A stretch of DNA of 64,000 nucleotides from Thuidium tamariscinum (Eukaryota; Streptophyta; Bryopsida; Hypnales; Thuidiaceae). Below the pieces are notes generated by a model, which was given only the letters and a program-made list of their open reading frames with translations, had not been told where the DNA came from and did not search any database. The stretch is taken from assembly GCA_947034885.2 (NCBI GenBank), contig OX344753.2:13454001-13518000 (forward strand), read 5' to 3'. Below are positions 21,891 through 34,618 of this stretch, one piece after another; position 1 is the stretch's first letter; each line of letters starts with the position of its first letter. The position numbers and the translations under genes are program-made.

Positions 21891-22562
21891 GCACCCGATT
21901 TGGGTGAGCCGACTCGCTCTTGGTGGTGCAGCGATGATTGCCGTTATTATAAATTTCGTTCTTACGTTGCACAAACTCTGTTTAGGTCAGTACGAACATT
22001 ACTAGAAATTGCTGCATTCATACCTTGGTTGCATCGTAAAGATTTGCAAGGTCTGTGTCTGAGGTGCAGGAATGATAGTACTTGCGTCACTTTAAGCGTT
22101 TGAACCACCATATAGGAGTGCTTTTACTGGGAGATCACTGATTATAGCATACTGGAGAGAGCATTTTGGGTATAAGAGGCCAACGTTGTTGAGGTCAATT
22201 TTTTTATGTATCCATTTTTTATTCCATCATTCAGCGTTACTGCTATAATCGACAGCAGAAGACCTTGAACTTGACCTAGGGTTACAGAAATGCAGGAGAC
22301 ACCAAGCGTCTTGTTTAGCTTTCAATGTTGGCATTCTAGCAGTACTAACACAAGGCACCTTCTTATAGCTTGTTGAATGCTCTAATCAGATTTCCTATTG
22401 AATTATATGTGCAGGCTACTTGTTTTGGGCGTCACAACTCATGACATTCACCGTTCTATTGAAGCTAATCAAACCCCACCAACAGAGGAGCAAATTGCGG
22501 CATTGACGGCTCAGATTGAAGAGTCGAGACAATCAGGGGAATTTCCTAAGAATTCTGCGTGA
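21891..22562 (+). CDS. Possible 3' exons of an unknown membrane protein
   Basis: Exon A (about 21894-21988) follows CTTCGCAG and encodes a hydrophobic stretch (LALGGAAMIAVIINFVL, then TLHK) that looks like one membrane helix. Exon B (22415-22562) follows TATGTGCAG and encodes a soluble, acidic tail (TTHDIHRSIEANQTPPTEEQ, then a short helix) ending in TGA. The two join in frame only if the donor is the weaker GTACGA at about 21989; the better GTCAGT donor gives another, shorter frame. No start exon is visible upstream, where the neprosin fragment lies. Family not recognised. Confidence 0.3.
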
Positions 22563-22986
22563 GATCATGTAACAGTGGGTGTTATAATTAAATGAGCTTT
22601 TGGATTCTGATTTTTGTTCAGTGTGAGAATTGAGACCAACTTCTGTTGCTTGAGGTGACAGTATGTGGCTATGATCCTGCTTGGAAGATTGCTGCCAATG
22701 TGATCCTCGTCCATATCTAGAACTTGGAGATTGGGAAACGGGTTTGTCATTTTGAGCTACGAAGTTCACAGCACAGCTATTCAATGGTTCTCGTAAATCT
22801 ATGCATGGGAGTTTAGGAACACGAAGCTAAAATTGTGTTGCGTCATTTTATGCATTTTAACTTATGTAGGAGTGAATGTCGAGGAAGCGTTGTTGAGAGA
22901 TCTTTGGGTTCTTTAGTCAAATCTATTTGTATGTATTTCTCTTCTTCACTACCCCTACTGCTGCACAAAGTTGAGATATAAAAAGT

Positions 22987-23208
22987 ATGGATTGCATCAA
23001 AGTGTCATTGCCAAAGCCAGAGGGAAAGAGTGAGGTCATTGACCAAGAGGGATGTGAATTAGACTTAACTAAAATAGAAATCTACCTTCTAAAACTGGTA
23101 CTTGAACATTGTAAGGAAGTAAAGAACTTGATGGCATGTACACCCATCATCAATGTTGCCTTCAGAAGTGACTTTCATTTGAACCATGAAATATCACAAG
23201 AATCTTGA
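22987..23208 (+). CDS. Short ORF, unknown
   Basis: A 73-codon ORF of normal composition (starting MDCIKVSLPKPEGKSEVIDQ, with a Lys/Glu/Leu-rich helix after it). No splice context or family was recognised. It may be a fragment of a longer gene or repeat ORF. Confidence 0.2.
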   Translation: MDCIKVSLPKPEGKSEVIDQEGCELDLTKIEIYLLKLVLEHCKEVKNLMACTPIINVAFRSDFHLNHEISQES

Positions 23209-23219
23209 GATTGATTACA

Positions 23220-25185
23220 CAAAATGTTTGCAATTAGATTGCAAGTCTAAGCCTAGTGTTGGTTTAGAATATAGGTAGAGCCAATACTATGAAAGTTCAT
23301 GACTTATTATTCATATAGTTAACAAATAATGTATTCAATTGCATTGGAAACCATTTGTTTCTTCAATTTTCTAGAAATTTGGTTTTAGGCTCCAAGTGAC
23401 AAGTACACGGCAGAAGTTAGGCAACCTCAAATTTTTTGTTGTTGTAATATTTGGCTCCAAGTTAGAAAGTAGGATGAATAATACGTACCCCCCATAATAT
23501 CTTTGCCAATGTCAACACTTGCACTAGTGCAAAATAGGGAGATTATATGAACCATGTTCTTTGGTTCCATACACACATCAAACAAAAATAGTCCTAATTA
23601 TGAATATTGAAGTGCTATGTAAGATAACGAAATCACCCCCTGTTGATTCTAAAGCTTGTAAATCAAACATGTAAGCCAAAACACACATAAATGCATCACA
23701 AATGAAAGCTATAAACTACTGCAAAGAATGATTGGGAAAAGCTAATTTTAGACAGAAATAACTATAAGATCTTGAGGTGTTTATTAACGGAGTAATAAAA
23801 AATCATACAAATTGTGACGGTTTCATCCAGTCAATTACCGATTGAACTATACTATGTATGACTAGTGGTGCATCCTCTGTGAATATTGACCCTAAAACTT
23901 AGCAATACTTTGAAGGCACCCACATACATGTGACTACAATGTGCATTTCAATCTTGAATTTTGATAAATTTTTGGCGATTGCGGATGAAAAGTTGTTGAA
24001 TCGACATCTATATAGGTTGCGATAGTGTGGATAATTATAATTGTTGTAGGTGAAGTAGTGGCTTCAAGGGTAAAATCCAAGAGGTACATCCCACTTTTGA
24101 AATTTTTCTATCTCTTCATTTTTCAAAAGTCTGCGTGTTCAACATCTTTTTTAGGTGGCACTATTTGTATCATTGCCTAAAACAATATACTTGGTTGGAA
24201 CCCCCTTTCAAGGGCCACCAAGAGAATATGGAAAATTGAATAGAGTTCTATCACAAAACTACAATAAGGTAGGTGTCTGAGTGGCTCTAAAATAGACCCG
24301 CTTCTAAAAGCGATCTAGCTGGAGCAGAGGTCCATACAACTTTCTTTAATTTAACGAAGGCATACAATCCAAGAAGGGGTCACTTCTATCAGATTGTTGA
24401 CTAGGAATTTTCAAGATGACCAATCTCTATTATGTGTTGCATGGAATGACGTATACTCTGTACTTGAGTTGTATTGTATTGTTTCTGTGTACGTTTAGTA
24501 CTGATGAGCGGTAGAAAACTTCACCTCAATTTACACCATGAAGACCCTGTCAAGCCTGTCGAAGAGTCAACGTATTGAGATGGTCGAATTTTGATGTATT
24601 TTGTTGAAAGAAATAAGTTGGTATGAAATTTCTGCATGTTTAACTTCTGTTCAAATTAGGAATGCCTATAACCTGATAGGTTTTAATCTGTGAGAGAGAG
24701 GTTTAGTTTTGTTGGAGTGACAGAGTTTGAGTCTCTTGAGATCAGTGTACCTACTCTGTTGACAGTTTGGTTCTGTAGAGATAGAGCTTGATTATTTTGC
24801 TGTTTCTACTTCATGCTGCTAGGATACAATACTTTATAAATTCTCTCATCCGATGAACTTATTCTGGTTTATGTGTTGAAATGCCTTTTATGTATTGCAT
24901 AGTTCATCTTCAGTTTCGTGTTTAAATTTGTTTGTGGGATCGTCTGGCCTTCGTGTGCACAGACATCTTTGCCTGTCGATGAAGAAGTTGGCCTACGTGA
25001 CCAGCTTTTGAACTGGAAGCTCACTGTCAAGAGAACTAGAAGGATTTGTCTTTTGTTTTCAGATGATATATGATGGTCAGAGAGAAGGCCTCTTAACGCT
25101 AAACCCTAGGCCTCTTTGCGTGTAGACTTCAGTCATTTTTCTGCTTATTGTAGGATTTCATAGGGTGGATTAATTAATCCTGGAG
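23220..25185. other. Intergenic, no gene seen
   Basis: No long ORF, RNA gene or convincing repeat was found. A perfect 14-bp palindrome, TTGCACTAGTGCAA, lies at about 23518-23531. Confidence 0.5.
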
Positions 25186-26050
25186 CTCTCCGACACAGTG
25201 ATCCCAAAACTGGCTAAATTTCGCTCATTTTCTACTTAATTTTTTCATGCCCTTTGGATAAATTTTTAAAAATCTTCCAAAAATGAACATTTGGTTAAAA
25301 CTCATGAATTTGTTCTAAGATCACTGCTTCGACATCCAATTTCTGGACGATGTACAGATTGAAAATGAGATGATTTCTTCTTCATTATTGCTTGGATGAA
25401 AGTCATCCACATTTATTTAGATAATTTATGATGTTGTTGGATTTGGCGTTACTAGAGCACAAATTTTTTTAAATTTACAAATGTGGAAGCATGTCTAGTG
25501 GTTGACTTGCATTGACTCTAGTTCAAACTTGGAATTGCAAAATAGAGGTCATAGAATCAAAGAATACAAACATTCCAAAAAATCACTGTGTCAAGAGAAC
25601 CTCATTTCAAATTCATTCTAACAAGATGTACTCAAAAAATGACAATATTTTGTGTGTAATTGAATTTTGAAGAAATTTTGAATTTCCCCTTTCAAAATTT
25701 ATAGAAAAATATTGGTGATGACATTCATGAATCTAATTGTATGGATATAATCTAAAATTCAAACTCTAGAACTTTCATTTGCATCTCAATTCCAAATTAT
25801 TCTTCCAAGTAGTACTATATGATGATCTTTCCAAAATTGTCAATTTTGGAGATGAGTCTTGAACGCTTAGGGGCTAGGGTGGAATTAGCCAAGTGCATAG
25901 TAGATCCGGAGCAATGATCTCAAAACTGGCTAAATTTCGTTCATTTTCTACTTAATTTTTTCATGCCTTTTGTATAAATTTTTAAAAAATCTTCCAAAAA
26001 TGAACATTTGGCTAAAAACCGTGAATCTATTCTAAGATCACTGATCCGGA
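25186..26050. repeat. Dispersed repeat flanked by direct repeats of about 135 bp
   Basis: About 25190-25328 and 25908-26048 are direct repeats of each other (shared AAAACTGGCTAAATTTCG, TTCATTTTCTACTTAATTTT, AATCTTCCAAAAATGAACAT, TTCTAAGATCACTG). Between them lies a diverged copy of the 11085-11740 repeat. The arrangement resembles a very small LTR-like element. However, the direct repeats do not clearly begin TG and end CA, and no primer-binding site was identified. Confidence 0.6.
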
Positions 26051-26150
26051 GTGTGCAACCAATGTAGTATATATGTTTGTAAGCCTGCAATGTACGCCCT
26101 GACCAAGCCGAGTATCAGATTTGGCAATCCATCACTTTGTGTTATCCCAG

Positions 26151-26338
26151 TAAGGTGGGTACATCTAAAATTGCACCTCACCTAAAAGTACCATCTATAG
26201 TTGTTGTACATTTCTGAATTCCATTATGTACCTATTTGGCTGGAGCGCTTTTAGAAACAACCTTTGAACTTTGATCATACCAGTAATAGTTACTAGGCAC
26301 AGTACCAAAAAGTGACACTTTTAGGTGTACCCACCTTA
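26151..26338. mobile_element. TIR MITE, about 184 bp, TA target site
   Basis: Inverted ends AGGTGGGTACATCTAAAA at 26153 and TTTTAGGTGTACCCACCT ending at 26336, flanked by TA on both sides, match a Tc1/mariner-type insertion. If the TIR is trimmed, TAA/TTA target sites of PIF/Harbinger type are also possible. No coding sequence. Confidence 0.7.
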
Positions 26339-27594
26339 AAGGATGTAATTTTTTACAATGTCATACTTTATTAGTTTAAACCTTGATGTTGATTTCCTGG
26401 TTTGCTCATCCTCAGTGATGAGTGCTTTTGTATAAGGGTTACTACAGAAATACTTTACAAGAAGTACATATGTACATGATCTTTAATGTCTGGAAAGATT
26501 TGCAAATTGGATGTGGTCACTTTTTAGAAAATGCTATTGTGGATCAATTCAATGACTATGTTGTTACAAAGGTGTTCCTCAAATTTAGGCTGTTTCACAA
26601 TGCCCAGTCTACAAGCTTTAGTATCTAAGTTTGATACATTAGAGAAATTTTGGACTCTCCATAGGGCTGCCTAACTTTCATAAGCCGATCTATATAAAGA
26701 GCCCGATTTCTATATAAAGAGCCTGATTTTTGACAGAAGATGCATTTCAGCTTGTGTGTACATCTTCAATGCCAAGCAGAATATGTCAGTTTTTTATAGC
26801 TTTCGTCCAATTAAACTCAAGAGCTCGTATTTCAAGGCTCTGACATTGGGTTGCACTATTGAGCAGATGACACTTGTACATCACAACTAGAGGGGAAAAT
26901 TTTTGCCTCATACTAAATAAATGTAATCAAAGGTCCCTTCTGCCACTTCTTAGTGGCCCTGTCGACAGTCCTGATTTTCTCTAATGACTACTTGATTTAC
27001 TAGGACTTGGTATAAGTTATTACCATTGAATTGAACAAAAACATTTGATACTTAGCCTTCAATGGTCAAAAGCATGTTTTCTCAGTAGAGCCCACCAAAT
27101 TGATAGGCGCCGGATTTAACAAGTCAATTGTACTTACACTTGGTTACCATAAGAAAGCAAGTTTGGGGTTCGTTCTATGTAGCACTACTTTATTTTATGC
27201 TTGCATTGTGTTTTCCTTGGTGGTTTTGCAATCTTCAAATAGAAGTTGTGCCATCCGGAAAGCTAAACTCATGAATTCCTACTTTAGACGGGAGGGTTTT
27301 TCACATTTGGAGAGCCTTCAATCATGCATAAATGTTATTTTCAATAAATGAAGGGTTTTCCGATCTAAGAATGACAAATATTTTAACTTTTGTATACCTA
27401 CAAGAAGATTTCCACCCTACCCAAAAAGATTTAGACATTTATTATTCATTATAAATAACCTAAAGGTAGTCTACATTGTTGCACCTACATAGTTATTTTC
27501 AATGTTTTAGAGGTAAAGATTTATATTAATAAAAATTTAATTGTTTTTAATAGATTCAACTTTATTCAATTTATGATTTTATAAGTGATCCACA
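26339..27594. other. Intergenic, weak ORFs only
   Basis: ORFs of 68 codons (26422-26628) and 83 codons (27100-27351) are present but show no family motifs or exon context. A short direct repeat TCTATATAAAGAGCC lies near 26690-26725. Confidence 0.45.
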
Positions 27595-28015
27595 TGTCTT
27601 GTTTAGTTCATAAAAACTTTGAAATTCAATAACTTTCTCACCTTAAGTTGGAATGCGACGAAACAAGGCCCATGCATCCCTCCTTGCTGAGAGTTTTTTG
27701 TCGATATTAAGCATGCGATCGGGGATGTGTGGGCCTATAGATCTCAATGCAACAAAAAAAACCCAGCTTGTCTTGAGGTATAGACGAATGTGCCCTATAT
27801 TGTTGCCGTAGTCAAAATCAATATAAAAATAATTTTTTAATTTATTAATCTACTAAAACTTTGAAATTCCATAACTTTCTCACCATAGGTTGGAACACCA
27901 AGAAGCAAAGCCCTTGCACCCTTCCTTGCCAAGAACTTTCTGACAATACCAAGAATGCAACTTGGGGATGCACGATCCATAAGATCTGAACATGACAAAC
28001 AAAACAAACAGCCTA
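27595..28015 (-). repeat. Reverse copy of the 16.1-kb tandem dimer
   Basis: Two units, starting near 27595 and 27846, share ACTTTGAAATTC-ATAACTTTCTCACC, CCCTTCCTTGC and GATCT-AA-ATG-CAAAC blocks. They are the reverse complement of the dimer at 16085-16570 (for example CATTGAGATC versus GATCTCAATG). The two-unit structure therefore recurs at both sites. Confidence 0.75.
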
Positions 28016-30100
28016 TCTTAAGATACAGATCTTAAGGTTTAAGGTATAGATATTGAATCGCTCACTCAGGTACGTCACCAAGCCCTATCTTTGAAAGCTG
28101 AGTTTTCCAATTCTTCTCGTCTGCACTGAGAGAGATCAAGTGACTATGTTAGATCTGTTCGCCGATCTTCTTTTCCAAGAAGTTTTCAGTGTGAATTTCA
28201 ATCGACAGTTTATACATATTTTTGAATGCACACCACATGTTGCATTCAGGATGGTCTACTGCCCATCGGAAACCTGCTCAATTATTGCTTGAGAATTGGA
28301 TTCAGCATTGCATTAATTTTGGCACGCATTACTTCAAATCTGTATTTCATCATTTCATGTAGCATTTTCTGATTCGCATACAAATCTTATAATTAAGTCT
28401 TTACTGTGTTAATGGCAAGCTTGCAATTCAGCATAGAAACTGCATCTACCAAGCCGAGTGGTGTGTTCAGATTCAAGAGCGCCACAGCGAATTTCTGAAG
28501 AATGTCATTCTGAAGTTAGCACTTCTCGAGAAAATTCATCAGAAATATCGGTATCCTTGTCCCGTGAAAATTTCCATGCGCAAATCTTCTTGACATTGGT
28601 GCGAGCTGCCAAATTTGTATCCCAAGAGTTTCATTTCATCCACCAAATGTGAAACTTCAGATTTTCACTCATGATCATTTCTTATTCTTAGCAAGAATTT
28701 CATTTTGGTTGAGTGCTATCTTCACCACATGCACAAATATCCTTGAATTCCAAAGCTCATTGGACTGTTCAGAGCGCGAGGCATGTCTCTTTCAACCCAA
28801 TTTCAGTTACAAATCTTTAGATTCACATGAAATATACATTCATGGCTGTGCTCACGTGTTTCGTATTTTGAATTTATGCAACAGAAGAAGCAATTCGCAG
28901 AGGGAATTGGACACAGACCAGATATCGAATTGATCAACATTATGATGCACCATCACACCTTGTTGTTTGGTTACTCAAAATCAGACAAACTGACCTTGAA
29001 AATTTACAATTTAATTGTGTATTAGGCGGTTGCTAAAGTTTCCAATTTCCGCATCGCAATTTTGTTGTTTTGCTTCAAAATCTTAGCCCCTCACGACTTT
29101 GAGCCTCACAAACTCATCTCAAAGTACTTACCCATTGTAGAGAATTTAAATCCGTTGCAACCTGAGTCCACCATATATGGGAAAACAAAATCTTGAGCTC
29201 TAACACCCCTGCTGTTGTTAGAGGAACTTGAAACCTTGGATATCAATTCTAAAAAATTGCTTATTTGTTTATACAAATCAACTTCGGCACCGTATGTAGT
29301 CTATAATGGACTTCTTTCATTGCAGACATTCTGACTGTACTGTTATACTTGTTGATTTAAAACTCAATTCTAGTACTTCGGTGAAGTTCACAAAACAAAT
29401 GCATTTTTCTTTCAAACTCCCGGGGAGCGATATGATTGTGAGAAGAGGATATTGAAAGGAATTGTAATAGGATCATAATTAACCTAATTTTTGAGGGAGT
29501 ATTTCAGTTGGGCTATGCACTCAACTGTCTCGACTAGCACTACCTCAGGAAAAGAATGGACTTCTAATAAGTGAGTGTCAATCAGATGTCTACACAATAT
29601 AATGGATCTAAGAAAATACATCGAAATCTGAGTTCCAGAAATCTGTGCGATTTGAGAGTGCTGAACGCAAAATGTCTTGGCTTATTTATTCTACATAAAA
29701 AAGAATGCCTTACTTGAGTTCCCTCTGAAAAATGAAAAATGAATTTAAGCACTGTACTAAGTTGGACTCCGGACTAACTTGAAACTGACACGATGAGAAT
29801 TGCACTGCAATGGAGTGAAGAAGAAAAAAGAAAATTAAAAAAAGATCTTTCAAGAATGGGAGACAAGTCACGTGTATGGAGTTTGCACACATGCAGATCT
29901 GTGCTGTATGTTCTCTTTCTGTTTTACTAGGCAGAGCATAATTATAGCGATTTAAAGCTTTGATAAGCTTCGCTCATGCATTAGGGAGGTTTAGAGCGTG
30001 CAAGATTTAACTCGTTTACCACTTGTAACAATTAACACATGACACTCCTGGTAGATGGATTCTTCAGTATAAATTGTAAAACCCATGTCACCAAAGCAGG
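28016..30100. other. Intergenic, no gene recognised
   Basis: Short ORFs (64 codons at 28458, 94 codons at 28649) have unremarkable sequences and no support. No RNA gene was recognised. Confidence 0.45.
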
Positions 30101-31350
30101 TTGAATTGCATGGTTTTGAATGGCACTCTCTTCATGTCTTCGTCAATCGACAACCTTTGTTCATCAATCATTGCTTAAAATAAGGTCTGATATTGGCGTC
30201 CTCAAGTGTTGTGATTGAACGGTTCGATTGGTTACACTTCAATTGATCAAAAGTTTTTCCAACTTGCAATCCTTGAGATCTGAAATCCACTCTTTGCGGG
30301 AAGTGTGTGTGTGTGTGTGTGTGTGTGTTTTGAGGGTCAGTGAAAGAATCGCTAGTGAATTGAATTGAGAGTCCAAACCAATACTTCGCGAGACCCACTA
30401 AACAAACAGAGAAAATCTTCATTATCGAGGTGGTTGAGTAGATCGAAAGATGTCCAGTGCTTGACAGGATGCGGCCTCATCTCCTTCGCATGGATTCTTT
30501 CCATCTTACCTTGCAGGATTCAATTATTCCGTTCACCAAGCCATGAATTATCTTATCTTGAAACCTACTATTAGGAGGTTGTCAGATCTGAATAGATTGC
30601 TCGGTTAATAGGATACGCGACACTCTAGTCAGAGAGAAAAACTTTGACGCTGGGCAAATTCAGTTGCCACCATCAAGTAAGGAAGCCCCAAGGATCGGAG
30701 AAGGAGAGACCACTGGACCAACAAGCTCGAGTTTCTCAACATCTGAAAACTGCTCAAAATCTCGCCCCTCCCGGCCCCCAATCCGGCAACATTTCGAGAG
30801 AAACCAGAAATTCCCGTCTTCTCGTGAAGCAGCATGATATTTCAAACAAGATAATTCCATCCAAAAAAGTAAATACGAAAAATCAATTTTATTTTCAGTG
30901 GATGTTAGATGTCAGAGTTTCGGGTTTTCCTGGCCCAGATGACCCTCAAATTGATACCTTCCACCCTTTCATTTGCTCGGATCAGATTTCTAACCACCCA
31001 CAATAGCTACTGTAGAGAATCGTGCAGAGAGAGGAGCTAAAAAAGGAGAATGGCAGCATCCTCAATCTCCACAATTCTCGAGAGAAAGGGCCTCCGCCGC
31101 TGCCAAACATGAAACCCTAAATTGTTCTCAACCTCGTACAAGTAGGGCTTCTATTGAAGTACGCCGCCTTCGCATGAGACACGCAGTTCCCACAACTGAT
31201 CACGAGATTGCCATGCATTCGGACTCACCAAGCACATGCTCGCTCTTCTTTTACTGCCCTAATTGCACTGCCTTGGGGAGACCGATAGACCATAGCTAAG
31301 GTAGGCAAGCCTGGGTTGCAGACATTTCCGTCACCCTATATTAGGCCCCA
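30101..31350. other. Mixed-composition region with unsupported ORFs
   Basis: GC content is a little higher than in the flanks. A (GT)n microsatellite lies at 30303-30328. A 120-codon plus-strand ORF (30644-31006) overlaps minus-strand ORFs of similar length; neither shows a domain. The stretch could be the relic of a gene, but I cannot support one. Confidence 0.3.
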
Positions 31351-33400
31351 TTCGCACCACCCAAATCTGTCTAGAAATGAGCCCATTCTGTTTAGAAATC
31401 TAACAAAATCAATGCATTTATGTCATTCAGGGTAATGTGGCAATAGAATACTTAAATGATTACAGGGTCATAAGAAGGTGGTTATGGGTTGTTATTAGGG
31501 TGCCCATGACTCTAGTCATGAGCGCTTTTGTAATTTAGGGCTGAAGACTTCAGAAATTCAGAGAAATTATAATTTTGATCAGAAAAATTATAATTCTACT
31601 TGAGTTTGACTTGTGAAACATGTGCAAAACTCTGAAAAATATGTGCCCTTCTTAAAATTAGCCCCAAAATAGTCAAATTGCAAATCAAGGTGGTAATTGG
31701 TTGGTCTGCCTTAGTTAACAATGAAGAGGCTTGGATAATGTTGGGTTATTAGAAGAAGAGGGGTACCTTTAATCTAGAAGATTGATGGGAACTGAGCGTC
31801 TATTAGGAATTAATCATCTATCTAAGAGATTTTTTGCACAAACAACTTGACCGAAGGTCAAACCAAGCATGGGAGGTTTAAATGTCTTGATTATATATGT
31901 CTTGACATATAAATCAAGACATATAATATCCTATATTTATCTAAACATATTCTCAACTTGTCTTGTTGTCTCTCCTATTTAAAGACTTGTCCTTGTGGCC
32001 TACCTCATTCATTGGTTTCCGCATGCCACATAATTCTACAATTTACTAAAAAAGTGGAAATCTTATTTGGAGAACCAAGTCACAACCAAAAGCATGATCT
32101 AGGTGTTGGTTGCGATGTGCCACATAATTCTACATATTACTAGAGAAGTAGAAATCTTATTTGGAGAACCAAGTCACAACCAAAAGCACGATGTGGGCTT
32201 GGATTGGACCTCATAACTTTGTGTTTAGAGCTATATGACGACTATAGTTGAGTGGACTATAGTAATAAACACCTTGCCAATGACCAAGTTTGAACTCAAG
32301 ACCACTTCACCAATGTGCCAAGATGGAAGCCACTAAACCAAGGTTATAGGTGTTGTGTTGTGTTGTATAGACATTTTACATTAGAAAGACAATTTTATAT
32401 AAAACCCTCACCTTCAAAAATCCAAGGAGCATTTCTTCTACAACCTTTTGAGCATGACTCCTAAAAACAAGCAACCATATTAAGAAAGGCTCACTCCTAT
32501 ATTATTGTCTTGTCTTCTATGTAAAATTCTATTCATATAGCTTTTGTCAATATAAATCTTGAATGTTTCAACATCAAGCAAAGAAATTTAGCATATAATA
32601 AGATTAATTAGCTCAATTTGTAGATTGTTGAGAACCAAAAAATCAATGAAAAACATTAAAAGTTTTGCACTTGAAGATCTTTATGATTCATTTGCTTTAG
32701 AATACCCAAATAGAGGGTTGTTTTGAAGATCCTACAATTTTAAAATTCATGACTATTTTTAATTATTGATTTTTTCTTTGATATCACATCTACATTGTGA
32801 CTTCTTCCAATATTATGAATGAAAATATCTACAATAATGCAATTATAAGGGAAGATTTTGATTTTTTCAAATTTTGCTAATGTAACTAGAAAACTATAAC
32901 AATAAAGAGTGTGCAATTTCAGAAATTTAGATGTACCTAGTAGTCTTTGAATTATAAACCCAATCCAAAAGATTGGATTTTCAAAGAATATTTTGAGAAA
33001 ACACCTCAAGTATTTAATTGCATATAAACCATGCCCTTTGGCATCATTCTCTTAAGATACATCTATCAATCTAAATTTTGGATTTGAATCACAATTCAAA
33101 CTTCATTGTATTTGTTGCCTTCAAAATCCACAATGGTGACTATGGGGTCATCCTTGACCTAGAATAGGACAGAAACTCACACTTATCCTTGGTCATTTGA
33201 ACGAGGTATATGATGCCTACTTCAACATGATTATGAAATCCAAGTTTTTTGCAACCTTTCTAAGACCTCAAATTGTCCTTTTCCCATCAACTACATGAGC
33301 ATTTGAACATGATTGCTATTAGTATCAAATTATTTTTCTCTTGATTGAATCTTGTGAAAAGTTGATTCTCCTCGCTTCATCATATGTTTTTGAACACCAT
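31351..33400. other. Intergenic with a 94-bp tandem duplication
   Basis: The segment starting TGCCACATAATTCTAC at 32024 is repeated with few changes at 32118 (period 94 bp, second unit to about 32195). Near 31880-31930, TTGATTATATATGTCTTGA and its inverse occur close together. No gene is seen. Confidence 0.6.
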
Positions 33401-33403
33401 ACA

Positions 33404-33790
33404 AACAAGAATGGTGTGACCGTACAACTTTGTTTTAGGTGAACAATAATGTTAGTTTCATTGCTAGAAAATATTAAAATACTAAAAGAGAGGGAAAATT
33501 AAACAAAAATTATTGAAATGAAATAAATAATGAACTCAACAAAGTTTGCCTAGGCAACCCTCCTTAGCCAGTCAAGGCTTTGCCTAAATCCTAGGCGGCC
33601 TCCCCCCTCAACCAACTAGGATTTTGCCCACACACCCCCACACCTCCACACCCCACATCCCTCCTTATAAGCAAATGTTTGTCTATATCATTGTGTTGCA
33701 ATGTGAATAGGGTTATAGATAAGATTTGGAAATAGAAATCCAAAACCCACCGTAGTCAATGCCATGGACTGTGTCCGAAAGGACACAACC
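33404..33790 (+). repeat. Dispersed repeat, copy 1 (copy 2 at 49638)
   Basis: Shared blocks with 49638-49980 in the same order: GTGTGACCGT, TAGGTGAACAATAAT, GAACTCAA, GCAACCCTCCTTAGC, GTGAATAGGGTTATAGATAA, ATTTGGAAATAGA and ATGCCATGGACT. The middle is C-rich. It could be part of a retrotransposon LTR or leader, but no partner LTR or coding region is visible here. Confidence 0.75.
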
Positions 33791-34436
33791 AATCAACTAT
33801 GAAACTTCAAAGTATTGGTTGTATGTACACTACAGTAGGTTCTCCCTCATGTTCATGTGATGCACATTTCAGTCAGAAATCTAGGTCGGTTTGTTTTTGG
33901 CAACAGCATCTAATGATAATTTCGGTGCCCTGAGCAATAACAAGGTCCGTGCTGCATCTTCCTACCTCATCAGTCTTTTGAAAAATCTCCCCACAATTTG
34001 CAACCCAAAAGAAGATGAAGAGCAATGAGGAAATTGCCTCAGATTCGGCCTTCAGTTGTTGCGGCCAATTGGGTGGCTGGGTACCTTTTTTTTTACGGAA
34101 TGGATTTCCATTGGTCTCAAAAAAATTAAAAAATTAAAAAAAAATTGAATTAAAAATTTTCTTTTAAGAAAATACTTCTTTAAAAAGATTTGGTGGTTGC
34201 TGGGTGTTCTTTGGTTCTCCGGGGAACGGGGGAAGGGAAGGGAAGGGAAGGGTGTGCCAATAATAACTTCAGCTAGTGCAAATATAGAAACGGAGCATTC
34301 ACGTGCAAATGCAAATGGAGAGACGGCAGGGTCAAAGATGCCATCCACTCCAGAAAAGGGCAACTGGCTGAAGTCCAGATATTTGAAGGAAATGAAATGA
34401 AAAGAAAACTCCATTTGTTTTAAGAAAATATTAAAA

Positions 34437-34520
34437 GTTAAAAAGAAATGAAAAGTTAAAAAGAAATGAAAAGGAAAGAAAAGAAATGAAAAGGAAAGAA
34501 AAGAAATGAAATGAATGAAT
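34437..34520 (+). repeat. Purine-rich short tandem array
   Basis: Overlapping repeats of GTTAAAAAGAAATGAAAA and GGAAAGAAAAGAAATGAAAA form an almost pure A/G strand. Confidence 0.85.
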
Positions 34521-34618
34521 GGCGAAATCATTGAGAGTGAGCAGCTGAACTGAACTGAACCGAACAACGAGCGGCCGGCTTCTTCAGATCACTCAACTGA
34601 AGCTTCTCTCACTCATCT

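Noticed and set aside
23518..23531. TTGCACTAGTGCAA palindrome as a Helitron 3' end
   Set aside because: CTAG is inside the palindrome rather than downstream of a hairpin, so it does not fit Helitron structure.
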